64,000 nucleotides of DNA, from positions 310,001 to 374,000 of the forward strand of contig JANSYR010000004.1 of the NCBI GenBank assembly GCA_024742285.1. Reading direction: 5' to 3'. Made by a program: the position numbers and the translations under genes. Source of the DNA: a bacterium. Its GTDB lineage: Bacteria > Myxococcota_A > UBA9160 > UBA4427. Shown here piece by piece: positions 25,662 to 38,465 of this stretch (positions within the stretch are counted from its first letter, which is position 1; every line of letters begins with the position of its first letter). Below the pieces are notes generated by a model. That model saw only the letters and a program-made list of their open reading frames with translations. It was not told where the DNA came from and ran no database searches.

Positions 25662-26168
25662 TCATGCTGAATCGCCTGCCGACGGCAGCGTCTCCAACCA
25701 GGTGGTCGAGTCTTCTGCGACCACCTGCTCGAGCGCCCGAACGAAGTCCGCCTCGTAGAACCCGCAGATCGCCTTCCACGCCTGCCGACCCCCCTCGCTC
25801 CGCAGGACGAGGGCGACGCCCAGGACGTAGGTGTCCACCCAGTCCATGCCGGGAATGCCTCGCTTGCGCGCGAGCCAGCCGTCTTCGGTCTGGTTGATCC
25901 AGGTGAAGAGCCAGAGCATCCAGGTGACGCGCTCGGTCTCGGCCAGCGCGAAAAAATCGCGCTGGCCGCGCACGTGCAGGTCGGCGAGCTCCGGGTTCCG
26001 GGTCAGCTGGTGGAACGCCTCGTTGTTATGCCGCTTGATGTCGCGCGTCATCTGGCGGGACAGCTCGGTCCGCGCGCCGCGGACCTGGAAGATCAGGATG
26101 ACCAGGGTCACGACGACGGCGATCGAGCCGACGAATTCGCCCAGCGAGCCCAGCTCTGCGATCGACAA
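25662..26168 (-). CDS. Single-span membrane protein, paralogue 3 of 3
   Basis: Function unknown. 168 residues. No ATG or GTG precedes the membrane segment; a TTG at 26168 with GGGGAG 7 bases upstream gives LGSLGEFVGSIAVVVTLVIL, matching the other two paralogues. A longer in-frame extension is shadow-like. The soluble helical domain contains RHNNEAFHQLTRNPELADLH and LWLFTWINQTEDGWLARK. Confidence 0.72.
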   Translation of the reverse strand: MSIAELGSLGEFVGSIAVVVTLVILIFQVRGARTELSRQMTRDIKRHNNEAFHQLTRNPELADLHVRGQRDFFALAETERVTWMLWLFTWINQTEDGWLARKRGIPGMDWVDTYVLGVALVLRSEGGRQAWKAICGFYEADFVRALEQVVAEDSTTWLETLPSAGDSA

Positions 26169-26202
26169 TTCCGTTCTCCCCAGAGTTCGATCTTCGTCCC
26201 GT

Positions 26203-26793
26203 CTATCGCGCCGGTCGCCACATCGGTGTGACCAGTGGCCCCGCACCGACCCGGATCTCGCCCATGCGTTCGAAGCCATGACGCTCGTAGAGCGAGATGT
26301 TGCGCGGATTCGACGACTCCAGGTAGCACGGCAGTCCGTCGGCATCGGCGCGCTCCGTCGCGTGGCGCATCAACGCCGCGCCGATCCCCCGGCCCTGCGC
26401 GTTCGGCTCGACGCCGATCAACGGCAGGTACCAGTGGTCCTCTTCGGGATGCCAGCGGTCCATCTGCTCGAAGGTCTCGAGGAGCGCGTCGAGGTGCTCG
26501 GCCTGCGCGGTCTCGCGGAAGGCCTGCTCGAGGGCCTCGCCGTCCGGGTGGACGCCCGGCGCCATCCAGAGGCCGGCGCCGTGGAAGGCGTCCGCGACGT
26601 CGGTCGTCCCCTCGGCAACGCTCGCGCCGCCGAAGGCCTCCGCCGCGCGCGGCATGCCTTCCAGGTACTGATGCGGCGAGGGCCACGCGAAACGGCAGAG
26701 CGGGTCGGCGATGAAGGCGGCCACGATGCAGGCGACCGTCTCGCTCGTCTCCGACGGGCGAGCGCTGCGGATCTGCGGATCGATCGTGGTCAT
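26203..26793 (-). CDS. GNAT-family N-acetyltransferase
   Basis: 196 residues, single GNAT fold. The acetyl-CoA motif A is LIGVEPNAQGRGIGAALM (Q-x-R-G-x-G) and motif B is NISLYERHGFERMG. The N-terminal part (TVACIVAAFIADPLCRFAWP) matches the stand-alone acetyltransferase subgroup. Substrate unknown. The ATG at 26793 is followed by normal coding sequence; divergent from prfA over 273 bp. Confidence 0.9.
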   Translation of the reverse strand: MTTIDPQIRSARPSETSETVACIVAAFIADPLCRFAWPSPHQYLEGMPRAAEAFGGASVAEGTTDVADAFHGAGLWMAPGVHPDGEALEQAFRETAQAEHLDALLETFEQMDRWHPEEDHWYLPLIGVEPNAQGRGIGAALMRHATERADADGLPCYLESSNPRNISLYERHGFERMGEIRVGAGPLVTPMWRPAR

Positions 26794-27066
26794 GGTCGGT
26801 CTCCCGGTGGGCCACCGGGCGTGCCCGATGAGATCCGTCCCGACGGTATCCCAGCCGAGGCTCCGTGATTCACGCCCGTTCGGGTCATGCCTCACCGTCC
26901 GTCCTTGCACCCTCCCCGCCCCCCGATTAATCTCCGCCGCGCCCGCCCTGCCCCGGAACCCCCCGGAATCGCAGCAGGAATTGCGGGTTCGCGCCCGGAG
27001 CTCCCGCGCCCTGAAGCGCCCCGTTCCACTCCGCGGCCCGCCCCACGCCCGACTCCGAGAGCCACC

Positions 27067-28160
<1,094 letters not shown>

Positions 28161-28164
<4 letters not shown>

Positions 28165-29075
28165 GCGCCGCCGGCGCCAGTGGCAAGGACAAGACCTGGA
28201 CCGTTCTCGAGCTGCTCACCTGGACCACCGACTACTTCAAGCGGTCCGGGATCGAGAGTGCGCGGCTCGACGCGGAGGTCCTGCTCGCCCACGCCCTCGA
28301 GACCGAGCGGCTGCGCCTCTACATCGACTACGAGAAGCCGGTCCTGCAAGAGGAGCGGGACGCGTACCGGGCGCTCGTCCAGCGGCGGGCCCAGGATCGG
28401 ATCCCGGTGTCCCAGCTGCTCGGGGAGCGCGAGTTCTGGTCCCTGGCCTTCAAGGTCACGGGCGACGTCCTGACACCCCGGCCGGAGACCGAGACCCTCG
28501 TCGAGTGGGCCCTCTCGAAGGCGAACGGGGCTTCGCAAGAAGCGGCGCAACTTCCTGAAAAGGAAGGAACCCTGCGGATCCTGGATATCGGGACCGGGTC
28601 GGGTGCGATTGCCCTCGCTTTGGCGTCGGAGCTTCCCCACGCCGAGCTGGTCGCGAGCGACTTGTCCCCCGCGGCGCTTCAGATTGCAGCGGAAAATGCC
28701 GACGAGTTGCGTACGGGAGAGAGGATCCGCTTCGTGGAAGGCGACCTCTTCGAGCCGGTGGCAAAGGAGCATTTCGACCTGATCGTTTCGAACCCGCCCT
28801 ACGTGGCGCGCGCGGACGAGGGGTCGCTTCCTCCGGAGCTTTCACATGAACCCGAGATGGCGCTCTTCGCAGGGTCGGACGGGCTGGATGTGATCCGGCG
28901 ATTGGTGGCGGAAGCAGGCGATCATCTCTCCCCGGGTGGCTGGCTCGGAATCGAGCTCTCCCCCGAACAGGCAGACGAAGTCGAAGGGCTGTTGAAAGAA
29001 GCAGGATTCACGGACGTGGAACGGCGATTCGACCTGGCGAGCAGACCCCGGGTCGTGGGAGCCCGCTGGCCGTAG
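28161..29075 (+). CDS. prmC: Release factor glutamine methyltransferase
   Basis: SAM-dependent N5-methylation of the Gln in the GGQ motif of release factors. 304 residues: an N-terminal helical domain binding the factor ([20 protein letters not shown]), then a Rossmann fold with [15 protein letters not shown] and the amino-methyltransferase motif IVSNPPY. The GTG start overlaps the prfA stop. In many deltaproteobacteria murA and hisG follow; here hisD comes next and both are absent. Confidence 0.96.
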
Positions 29076-29208
29076 ACGAAGGATCGACGAGACAATCGCC
29101 GGCATCGACCGGCCCGAACCAACGCGATCCGCGGGAGCGGACGCCGTCGCGAAACGGGGCATCGAAGGAGAATCAGGCTCGCCCCGCCGCGACAGGAGGT
29201 AGGCAGAC

Positions 29209-30567
29209 ATGGCCGCCAAAGCGACGAAATTGATGCGCGTCTTCAAGAGTGACGACGCGAAGTTCGCAGACGACTGGAAGTCGGTCTGCGATCGGCGAGT
29301 GGACTCCGTGCTCGACGTGGAAGAGGACGTGGCGAAGATCATCGCCGCCGTCCGCGACAAGGGCGACGACGCGCTCCTCGGCTTCGTGAAGAAGTTCGAC
29401 GGCGCCGCCCTCGACGACCTCGAAGTCACGCCGGAAGAGTGGGAACAGGGCTGCGACCAGGTCGACAGCGCGGATCGCGCGGCGATCGGCAAGGCCGCGA
29501 TGCGCGTCCGGGAGTTCCACCGCAAGCGGATCCCCTCCTCCTGGGAGATGCGCGAGGAAGGCGGCGGGTACATGGGACAGCGCGTGCGTCCCCTCGCTCG
29601 CGTCGGTCTCTACGTTCCGGGCGGCAAGGCGCTCTATCCGTCTTCCGTCGTGATGAACGCGATTCCGGCCTCGGTCGTCGAGGTGCCCGAGATCGTGATG
29701 GTCACGCCGCCTCGCGAAGACGGCTCGATCACGCCGGAGGTCCTGATGGCGGCGAAGGTCGCGGGCGTCCACCGCGTCTTCAAGATGGGTGGGGCGCACG
29801 CCGTCGCTGCCCTCGCCTACGGAACCGACTCCGTTCCGCGCGTCGACAAGATCACCGGCCCCGGCTCCGTCTGGGTCGCGACCGCCAAGAAGCAGGTCTT
29901 CGGGCAGGTCGGAATCGACAGCGAAGCCGGCCCGACCGAGGTCTGCATCGTCGCGGACAAGAGCGCGACGCCCGCGTGGCTCGCCGCGGATCTCCTCTCG
30001 CAGGCCGAGCACGACGAGCTCGCCCAGGCCGTGCTGATCACCCACGTGAAGGGTCTGATCACGCGCGTCCAGGAGCAGCTCACGCGGCAGCTCAAGGATC
30101 TCGACCGCGCCGACATCGCCAAGAAGTCGATCAAGGCACGGGGCGCGATCATCCAGACCAAGAATCTCGAGGAGTCGATCCGGCTCTCCGAGGAGTACGC
30201 GTCCGAGCACCTCGTCCTCGCCGTCGAGGATCCGGAAAAGATCTCGAAGGAGATCGAGAACGCCGGCGCGATCTTCCTGGGCCACTACACGCCGGTCGCC
30301 GTCGGCGACTACATGGCGGGCCCGAACCACGTGCTCCCCACAGGGGGCACGGCGCGCTTCTTCTCTCCGCTCTCGGTGGAGGACTTCCTCAAGCGCACGA
30401 GCTTCATGAAGTTCGAGCCGCCCAAGCTCCGGGAGCTCGGCGCGGACATCGTCCGCCTCGCCAACGTCGAGGGCCTGACGGGTCACGGCGCGTCGGTCGA
30501 GCTCCGGCTGGCCAAGATCCGCCGTGCACGACGTGAGCGGGAGGCCGCACGGGACCTCGAGCTCTGA
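29209..30567 (+). CDS. hisD: Histidinol dehydrogenase
   Basis: NAD-dependent two-step oxidation of histidinol to histidine, the last pathway step. 452 residues; ATG preceded by a strong AGGAGGT. Family blocks: RVGLYVPGGKALYPSSV, KITGPGSVWVATAKK, GPTEVCIVAD, LLSQAEHDELAQAVL (zinc and catalytic residues) and GPNHVLPTGGTARF. Slightly longer than E. coli HisD (434). A terminator-like hairpin follows, so it may be transcribed apart from hisBHAF. Confidence 0.97.
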   Translation: MAAKATKLMRVFKSDDAKFADDWKSVCDRRVDSVLDVEEDVAKIIAAVRDKGDDALLGFVKKFDGAALDDLEVTPEEWEQGCDQVDSADRAAIGKAAMRVREFHRKRIPSSWEMREEGGGYMGQRVRPLARVGLYVPGGKALYPSSVVMNAIPASVVEVPEIVMVTPPREDGSITPEVLMAAKVAGVHRVFKMGGAHAVAALAYGTDSVPRVDKITGPGSVWVATAKKQVFGQVGIDSEAGPTEVCIVADKSATPAWLAADLLSQAEHDELAQAVLITHVKGLITRVQEQLTRQLKDLDRADIAKKSIKARGAIIQTKNLEESIRLSEEYASEHLVLAVEDPEKISKEIENAGAIFLGHYTPVAVGDYMAGPNHVLPTGGTARFFSPLSVEDFLKRTSFMKFEPPKLRELGADIVRLANVEGLTGHGASVELRLAKIRRARREREAARDLEL

Positions 30568-30598
30568 TTCGCGCCTTCAGCGAGTCGATCTCGAAGCC

Positions 30599-30653
30599 GG
30601 CGGCGTCCCCAGAGGGCGCCGCCGCTTTCGTTTCCGCCGCCGCACGCGGCGGC
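30599..30653 (+). terminator. Hairpins after hisD
   Basis: GGCGGCG (30599-30605) and CGCCGCC (30617-30623) with inner CCC/GGG pairing form a stable stem followed by GCTTTCGTTT, a terminator-like arrangement. A second perfect stem GCCGCCGC/GCGGCGGC lies at 30636-30653. A TAAGAT box (30678-30683) could be the -10 of a hisB promoter. Confidence 0.5.
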
Positions 30654-30799
30654 TCTGCGAGAATCCGAAAAAGCCTGTAAGATCCCGACGTTCCGGGCCT
30701 TCCCGCCCCCGGGCGCCCGCCCGAACGACCCGGAACTCGAGCACGCCCCGTCACCATCCCCCGTCAGGGGGGCCTCCCCCCGCCCCTGGAGCCATCCCC

Positions 30800-31417
30800 A
30801 TGTCTTCGACTGCGCAGGACGCGGCCGGCGCGCGCCGTGTCGCGACGATCGCCCGCAAGACCAAGGAGACCGACATCCGGATCCGGATCGATCTGGACGG
30901 CACCGGTCAGTACGACATCTCGACGGGGATTCCCTTCTTCGACCACATGCTCGAGAGCTTCGGTCGCCACGCCCTCTTCGACCTCGAGGTCCAGGCCAAG
31001 GGCGACATCGAGGTCGACCTCCACCACACCGTGGAGGACGTCGGCATCTCCCTCGGCCAGGCCTTCCGCGAAGCGCTCGGTTCCGCGACGGGGATCAAGC
31101 GATTCGGATCCTGTCTGCTTCCGATGGCCGAAGCGAAGGTCGAGGTCGCGGTCGACGTCTCGAACCGTCCCTATCTCGTCTACCAGCTCGAGATGGACAA
31201 CCCGATGATCGCGAGCTTCGACGGGACGCTGACCGAAGATTTCATGTACGCCTTCAGCCAGAGCGCCGGTCTCGATCTCCACATCGAGAAGCGGTACGGC
31301 AAGAGCCCCCACCACGTCGTCGAGGCGGCGTTCAAGGGCGTGGCCCGCGCGCTCCGCGAGGCGGTCGCGATCGATCCGCGCGAGACGGGACTGCCGACGG
31401 TGAAGGGGGCGCTCTAG
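30800..31417 (+). CDS. hisB: Imidazoleglycerol-phosphate dehydratase
   Basis: Mn-dependent dehydration of IGP to imidazole acetol phosphate. 205 residues, the stand-alone form without the phosphatase domain of enteric HisB. Metal-ligand motifs are intact: GIPFFDHMLESFGRHALFDL, DLHHTVEDVGISLGQAF and SPHHVVEAAFKGVARALREA. First gene of a tight hisB-H-A-F run, 6 bp before hisH. Confidence 0.97.
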   Translation: MSSTAQDAAGARRVATIARKTKETDIRIRIDLDGTGQYDISTGIPFFDHMLESFGRHALFDLEVQAKGDIEVDLHHTVEDVGISLGQAFREALGSATGIKRFGSCLLPMAEAKVEVAVDVSNRPYLVYQLEMDNPMIASFDGTLTEDFMYAFSQSAGLDLHIEKRYGKSPHHVVEAAFKGVARALREAVAIDPRETGLPTVKGAL

Positions 31418-31423
31418 CTTTCG

Positions 31424-32092
31424 ATGGCCGCGAACAAGCCCCCCAGAATCGCCCTCGTCGACTACGGCGCAGGGAATATCCGTTCCGTCGCGAAGGCTCT
31501 CGAGCGAAGTGACCTCGAGCCGGTCGTGACGAGCGATCCCGCGGTCGTGCGCGGAGCGGACGGTGTCCTGCTTCCGGGGGTCGGCGCATTCCGGGATGCG
31601 GTGATGGCGCTCGAAGCCGCGGGTCTCACCGATGCGATCAAGGAAGTGACGAGCGGCGGGCGTCCCTATCTCGGGATCTGCTTCGGCCTCCAGCTCCTCT
31701 TCGAAGAGGGCACCGAACACGGGATCACCCCCGGCCTCGGTCAGCTCGCCGGTCGCGTGACGCGCTTTCCCGAGAAGGACGAGGACGGTCGACCGCTCGT
31801 CGTCCCGCACATCGGTTGGAACGAAGTGATCTATTCCAGGGGCCGCGGCGCTTCCGGCGACCACCCGATGGTGCAGGCGCTGCCCGAGCGCGACGTCTAC
31901 TACTTCGTCCATTCGTACCGTCCCGAGCCGACCGACGAATCGATCATCGTCGGTCGCGCGGAATACGGCGGGACGTTCACGGCCGCGGTCGCCAAGGGGA
32001 ACGTGTTCGCAATTCAGTTCCACCCGGAGAAGAGCCAGTCCGCAGGCAAGCGTCTCCTCGATGCCTATCGCGCATGGCTGGACCAGAGCTGA
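31424..32092 (+). CDS. hisH: Imidazole glycerol phosphate synthase, glutaminase subunit
   Basis: Class I glutaminase that supplies ammonia to HisF. 222 residues; IALVDYGAGNIRSVAKAL start, oxyanion strand LLPGVGAFRDA, nucleophile Cys in LGICFGLQLLFEEG, and the His-Glu pair in IQFHPEKSQ. Its TGA overlaps the hisA ATG by one base (32092). Confidence 0.97.
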   Translation: MAANKPPRIALVDYGAGNIRSVAKALERSDLEPVVTSDPAVVRGADGVLLPGVGAFRDAVMALEAAGLTDAIKEVTSGGRPYLGICFGLQLLFEEGTEHGITPGLGQLAGRVTRFPEKDEDGRPLVVPHIGWNEVIYSRGRGASGDHPMVQALPERDVYYFVHSYRPEPTDESIIVGRAEYGGTFTAAVAKGNVFAIQFHPEKSQSAGKRLLDAYRAWLDQS

Positions 32093-32847
32093 TGGCAGGT
32101 TTCGAACTCATCCCGGCGATCGACCTGCTGGAGGGCTCTGCCGTTCGCCTCGCCCAGGGCGACTACGACCAGGCGACCGTCTACGACGCGGATCCCGCGA
32201 ACGTCGCGAAGCGCTTCCACGCAGCCGGAATCAAGCGTCTCCACGTGGTCGACCTGGAAGGGGCGAAGGCCGGACGCCCGATGGCCGAGGAGCCGGTCCG
32301 TCGCATTCTCGCGGAGGTCGGCGACGTCCCCGTCCAGCTCGGTGGCGGCCTTCGAGACATGGCCGGGATCGAGACCGCGCTCTCCTGGGGACTCGATCGC
32401 GTGATCCTCGGAACCGTCGCGCTCCGCGATCCCGAGCTCGTGCGGAAGGCGGCCGCGGCACACCCCGAGAAGATCGTCGTCGGGATCGATGCACGGGATG
32501 GCAGGGTGGCGGTCGAGGGTTGGCTCGAAGCGAGCGAGACGACCGCCATCGAGCTCGGCAGGCGTTTCGAAGACGCCGGCGTCGCCGCGATCGTCTACAC
32601 CGACATCGCCCGCGACGGCATGTTGACCGGACCGAACATCCCGCAGACCGCCGCCCTCGCGGAGGCGCTCACGATTCCCGTGATCGTCTCGGGCGGCGTC
32701 GCGACGGTGCAGGACATCGTCGACTCCGCCGCCGAGCGTTCGAAGGGCATCTGCGGCGTGATCGCCGGTCGTGCGATCTATACCGGTGCCGTCGATCTCG
32801 ACGAGGCGCTCGCGGCGGTGGCCGCGCTCGAAGAAGGAGGCGCCTGA
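32092..32847 (+). CDS. hisA: ProFAR isomerase
   Basis: Amadori isomerisation of ProFAR to PRFAR on a beta/alpha barrel. 251 residues. The catalytic aspartates lie in [20 protein letters not shown] and in [11 protein letters not shown]; phosphate loops are GGGLRDM and IVSGGVATV. Length is normal. Coupled to hisH through a TGATG junction. Confidence 0.97.
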   Translation: MAGFELIPAIDLLEGSAVRLAQGDYDQATVYDADPANVAKRFHAAGIKRLHVVDLEGAKAGRPMAEEPVRRILAEVGDVPVQLGGGLRDMAGIETALSWGLDRVILGTVALRDPELVRKAAAAHPEKIVVGIDARDGRVAVEGWLEASETTAIELGRRFEDAGVAAIVYTDIARDGMLTGPNIPQTAALAEALTIPVIVSGGVATVQDIVDSAAERSKGICGVIAGRAIYTGAVDLDEALAAVAALEEGGA

Positions 32848-32854
32848 GCGAGCC

Positions 32855-33676
32855 ATGAGCGAGCGCGCCGGACACGGACTCAGGAAGCGCATCATCCCCT
32901 GCCTCGACGTCGACCAGGGTCGCGTCGTGAAGGGCGTGAAGTACGTGGACCACGTGGACGCCGGCGACCCCGTCGAAGTCGCGAAGCGGTACGACGAGCA
33001 GGAAGCGGACGAGATCACCTTCCTCGACATCACCGCGAGCCACGAGGAGCGGAACATCCTGCTCGACGTCGTGGCGAGGACCGCGGAGAGCGTGTTCATG
33101 CCGCTCTGCGTGGGCGGCGGCGTGCGCTCGCTCCAGGACATCCGTGATCTGCTGAACGCGGGCGCGGACAAGGTCTCGATCATGACCGCGGCGATCAAGA
33201 ATCCGGATCTGGTCGACGACGCCGCGGCCAAGATCGGCAGCGCGAATCTGGTGGTCGCGATCGATGCCAAGCAGGTCTCCGGCGAGGGCGAGACGCCGCG
33301 TTGGGAGGTGTTCACCCATGGCGGTCGGAACGAGACCGGAATCGACGCGGTCGAGTGGGCGGCACAGGTGGCGGAGCGCGGCGCCGGCGAGATCCTCCTG
33401 ACCAGCATGGATCGCGACGGGACCAAGAGCGGCTACGACCTGGCGATGCTCCGGGCCGTCGCGGATCGGATCACGATCCCCGTGATCGCGAGCGGTGGCG
33501 GTGGCAGCGCGGCGGATCTGGCGACCGCCCTGGACGACGGGCCGGAGGGCGGCCACTGCCAGGCGGCGCTCGCGGCCTCGATCTTCCACTTCAAGGAGAC
33601 GACGGTCGGCGAGGTCAAGGCGGAGCTCCTCGCCGCGGGCATCCCGGTGCGACCCCCTGCGGGGGAACCGGGCTGA
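32855..33676 (+). CDS. hisF: Imidazole glycerol phosphate synthase, cyclase subunit
   Basis: Uses ammonia from HisH to form IGP and AICAR. 273 residues: [19 protein letters not shown] start (catalytic Asp), [37 protein letters not shown] (second catalytic Asp) and the phosphate loop [12 protein letters not shown]. Slightly longer than usual (about 255) owing to an N-terminal MSERAGHG extension. hisG, hisC, hisI and hisE must lie elsewhere. Confidence 0.97.
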   Translation: MSERAGHGLRKRIIPCLDVDQGRVVKGVKYVDHVDAGDPVEVAKRYDEQEADEITFLDITASHEERNILLDVVARTAESVFMPLCVGGGVRSLQDIRDLLNAGADKVSIMTAAIKNPDLVDDAAAKIGSANLVVAIDAKQVSGEGETPRWEVFTHGGRNETGIDAVEWAAQVAERGAGEILLTSMDRDGTKSGYDLAMLRAVADRITIPVIASGGGGSAADLATALDDGPEGGHCQAALAASIFHFKETTVGEVKAELLAAGIPVRPPAGEPG

Positions 33677-33679
33677 CAC

Positions 33680-33698
33680 GCCCCGTCCCCTTCGGGGC
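33680..33698 (+). terminator. GC hairpin after hisF
   Basis: GCCCCG (33680-33685) pairs with CGGGGC (33693-33698), with an inner CCCC/GGGG option and a TTC loop, immediately after the hisF stop. Only a weak AAATTG follows, so termination would be partial or Rho-assisted. Confidence 0.4.
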
Positions 33699-33701
33699 AA
33701 A

Positions 33702-33730
33702 TTGAGCCGTCTGAACCCCTCTGCTAGGGT
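33702..33730 (+). promoter_or_regulatory. Putative promoter of rpsU-dnaG-rpoD
   Basis: TTGAGC (33702-33707), 17-bp spacer, TAGGGT (33725-33730), directly after the hisF hairpin. It would give a leader of about 310 nt before rpsU. Confidence 0.45.
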
Positions 33731-34048
33731 CTGCGCCTTTCGCGCCCACGACCACCTCGGGGTGGGAATGGCCCAGCGATCGCGGGTGACCGGGATCTCC
33801 GGGCGCGAGAAACAGACGATCATCCGGCCGTACCTCCGCGAGGGGCGGCCGATCAGGAACACGGAACGACAAGAGCGCCGTAGAGGCAGCCGAAGGGCGG
33901 CCAGGAGGCAACGAACACGCGAGCGTGGCGCGGCGAACGGATTCGCCTGCCACGAAGAGGACCCCCGGGTTACTCACACGAGTCCGCGCGAGAGCGCGTC
34001 GGACGAACGCGTGTTGGTTGGTTCCCTTCGACGGCGAGGGAGAAGAAC
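33731..34048 (+). other. rpsU leader, no gene seen
   Basis: 318 bp of purine-rich leader sequence ending in GAGGGAGAAGAAC before the rpsU ATG. Several short stems are possible, such as CGCGCGAGAGCGCG-like pairing near 33985-34000. No tRNA or riboswitch core was recognised. Long S21 leaders are often regulatory, but nothing specific is visible. Confidence 0.4.
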
Positions 34049-34246
34049 ATGCCGGTGATCAAGATCAAGGAAAGCGAATCCTTCGAAGGCGCCATGAAGC
34101 GCTTCAAGAAGTCCTGCGAGAAGGCGGGCATCCTGACGGAGCTGCGGCGGCGCGAGTACTACGACAAGCCGAGCATCCGGAAGAAGAAGAAGGAAGCGGC
34201 GGCGCGCAAGCGCGCGCTCAAGAAGATGCGGCGCAGCATGAACTGA
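34049..34246 (+). CDS. rpsU: 30S ribosomal protein S21
   Basis: Small-subunit protein near the anti-Shine-Dalgarno. 65 residues: [20 protein letters not shown], the conserved CEKAGI, then the basic helix [30 protein letters not shown] after GAGGGAGAAG. First gene of the macromolecular synthesis operon, 30 bp before dnaG. Confidence 0.97.
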   Translation: MPVIKIKESESFEGAMKRFKKSCEKAGILTELRRREYYDKPSIRKKKKEAAARKRALKKMRRSMN

Positions 34247-34276
34247 CATGCTCGCTTCGGGGGCGAGAGGACGGAT

Positions 34277-36124
34277 TTGATCCCGGAATCGACCATCCAG
34301 GAAATCCGAGACAGGGCGGACATCGTCTCCCTCATCTCTCGCTACGTCGAGCTGAAGCAGGCGGGTCCGAACTGGAAGGGACTCTGCCCCTTCCACAACG
34401 AGAAGACCCCGAGCTTCAACGTCAACGCAGACCGCCAGATCTTCCACTGCTTCGGCTGTGGCAAGGGCGGCAACGTCATCAGCTTCCTGATGGAGCACGA
34501 GGGGCTGACCTTCCCCGAGGCCGCTCGGAATCTCGCCAGCGAACTCGGGGTCGAGATCGAGGAAGAGCGCGGCGCCGGCCGCGACGTCGGCCTCTCGGCG
34601 CAAATCTTCAAGGCGAACGAGCTCGCCCAGGCCCTCTACCGTGAGGCGCTGCGTACGCCCGAAGGCAAGATCGCGCGCGCCTATCTGGTCTCCCGCGGCT
34701 TCGACGGCAAGACCGCCGACGAGTTCGGGATCGGGTTCGCACCCGCACGCTGGGACGCGGTCGCCGTGCGCCTGCGCGAGGCGCGCGTCGACGGCGATGC
34801 TGCCGTCCAGGGCGGCCTGCTCTCCGAGCGCAAGTCGGGCCAGGGCTACTACGACCGGATCCGAGGCCGTCTCACCTTCCCGATCGAGGACGTGCGCGGG
34901 CGTGTGATCGGCTTCGGAGGTCGTGCGCTCGAGGCCGACCAGGAGCCCAAGTACTGGAACACGCCGGAGTCGCCGGTGTTCCGGAAGCGCCAGGCGCTCT
35001 ACGGCTACCCGGCTGCGCTCGAACCGATCCGCCGGGCCAAGCGCGTGATTCTCTGTGAGGGGTACTTCGACCGGATCGCCTTCGCTCGCGCCGGGTTGGG
35101 CGAAGCGCTCGCGACGTGCGGGACCGCGCTCACCTCGGAACACGGCTCGCAGCTCCTCCGGCGGACCAAGGAGGTGGTGCTGGTCTTCGACGGCGACGCG
35201 GCCGGACAAGCGGCCACCGAGAAGGCCCTGGCCGTCCTGCTTCCCCATGGGTTGCGAGTTCGGGCCGCACTCATCCCAGGTGGCGCCGATCCCGACGACT
35301 ACCTGAACGAGTTCGGCGCGGACGCGTTGAAGAAGCTCGTGGACGAGGCCCCGGACGCGCTCGAACTCTCGATCCGCAACGCGCTGCGTCAAGGAGTTGC
35401 GACTCCCGACCAGAAGGCCGACGTGGTTGCCCACGTGGCACCTCTGATCGCGCGGGTCTCGGACGCCGTATCGCGTGACGAGTACGTCAGGCGCCTCGCG
35501 ATGGCCGTGGACGCTTCGATCCCAGCGGTCGGCGCGATCGTTCGTGACGCAGCGCGTGGTTCGAAGGATGCCCCGCAGGTCGACGCCGAAGCGTTAGGTC
35601 TTGCGCGTGCGCGCCGCGATCAGCCCGAAGAGCGACAGCTCAGGGCACTCGCGCGACTCTGTCTGGAACGTCCCGACCTGATCAGCGATGAAACGGCACT
35701 CACTCTCCAGGAGATCCTGCCCGTCGGGGCATGGAAGTCGATCATCCTGCAGATCCTGGAGGCAGCGGAAGAGGGCCTGTTAGTAACGGGTGATCAGAAG
35801 GGCGTGGACCCGGTCGCCATCGAATCCCGCATGGACGCTGAGGCACAGCGTCGCCTGCGGGAAATTTCGGTCGATGACACACCCTTCGACGAAGATGCAA
35901 GCGCTGAGCAGGTGTTCGACGACGTCGTCGGATGGTTCGAGCGCCGCCGACTCGACGCGCGTCAGCGAGACTTGAATCAAAGAATGCGCGACCCGAATGC
36001 GGATCAGGATGCACTCCTAGCTGAGAAGCAGAAGCAGCTTCAGGAGCGGCGGGCCCGAATGGGCGTCGGGAGCACGACCCGGACCGACGCTTCACAGCCT
36101 ACTCACGAAAGTGGCAGTGCATAG
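34277..36124 (+). CDS. dnaG: DNA primase
   Basis: Synthesises RNA primers for replication. 615 residues. The CHC2 zinc ribbon is CPFHNEKTPSF with FHCFGCGKGGN; the catalytic core has YYDRIRGRLTFPIEDVRGRVIGFGGR and the TOPRIM aspartates in VILCEGYFDRIAFARAG and LVFDGDAAGQAA. The start is a TTG (34277) after GAGAGG, against ATG for rpsU and rpoD. The last third (about 35590-36050) uses TTA, CTA and other rare codons, unlike its neighbours. Both features would hold primase low. Confidence 0.96.
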   Translation: MIPESTIQEIRDRADIVSLISRYVELKQAGPNWKGLCPFHNEKTPSFNVNADRQIFHCFGCGKGGNVISFLMEHEGLTFPEAARNLASELGVEIEEERGAGRDVGLSAQIFKANELAQALYREALRTPEGKIARAYLVSRGFDGKTADEFGIGFAPARWDAVAVRLREARVDGDAAVQGGLLSERKSGQGYYDRIRGRLTFPIEDVRGRVIGFGGRALEADQEPKYWNTPESPVFRKRQALYGYPAALEPIRRAKRVILCEGYFDRIAFARAGLGEALATCGTALTSEHGSQLLRRTKEVVLVFDGDAAGQAATEKALAVLLPHGLRVRAALIPGGADPDDYLNEFGADALKKLVDEAPDALELSIRNALRQGVATPDQKADVVAHVAPLIARVSDAVSRDEYVRRLAMAVDASIPAVGAIVRDAARGSKDAPQVDAEALGLARARRDQPEERQLRALARLCLERPDLISDETALTLQEILPVGAWKSIILQILEAAEEGLLVTGDQKGVDPVAIESRMDAEAQRRLREISVDDTPFDEDASAEQVFDDVVGWFERRRLDARQRDLNQRMRDPNADQDALLAEKQKQLQERRARMGVGSTTRTDASQPTHESGSA

Positions 36125-36218
36125 GCAATGTAGTGAAGGACGATTCTGAACACGCTGGGGAGGCGGCGGAACTTCGGAATCGGAAGTAAGATTTGTGAGC
36201 CTACGGAGGACCCCCCCA

Positions 36219-38319
<2,101 letters not shown>

Positions 38320-38321
<2 letters not shown>

Positions 38322-38340
38322 TCGCGAGACCTTCGCGATC
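38320..38340 (+). terminator. Hairpin at the rpoD stop
   Basis: GATCGCGA (38320-38327) and TCGCGATC (38333-38340) form an 8-bp stem with a 5-base loop beginning inside the stop codon. The following GGCTTCGATCC is not a strong U-run, so it may protect the mRNA end more than terminate. Confidence 0.45.
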
Positions 38341-38465
38341 GGCTTCGATCCACCCGCCTGCGGCGCGCGCGCTTCCTTCCATCGAACTGCGCACGCGCTT
38401 CCCGTCGCCCGCGCATCCGTACGTCGTTCTTCAAGCGTCTCTTTCGTAGGTCCGATACGACGCGC

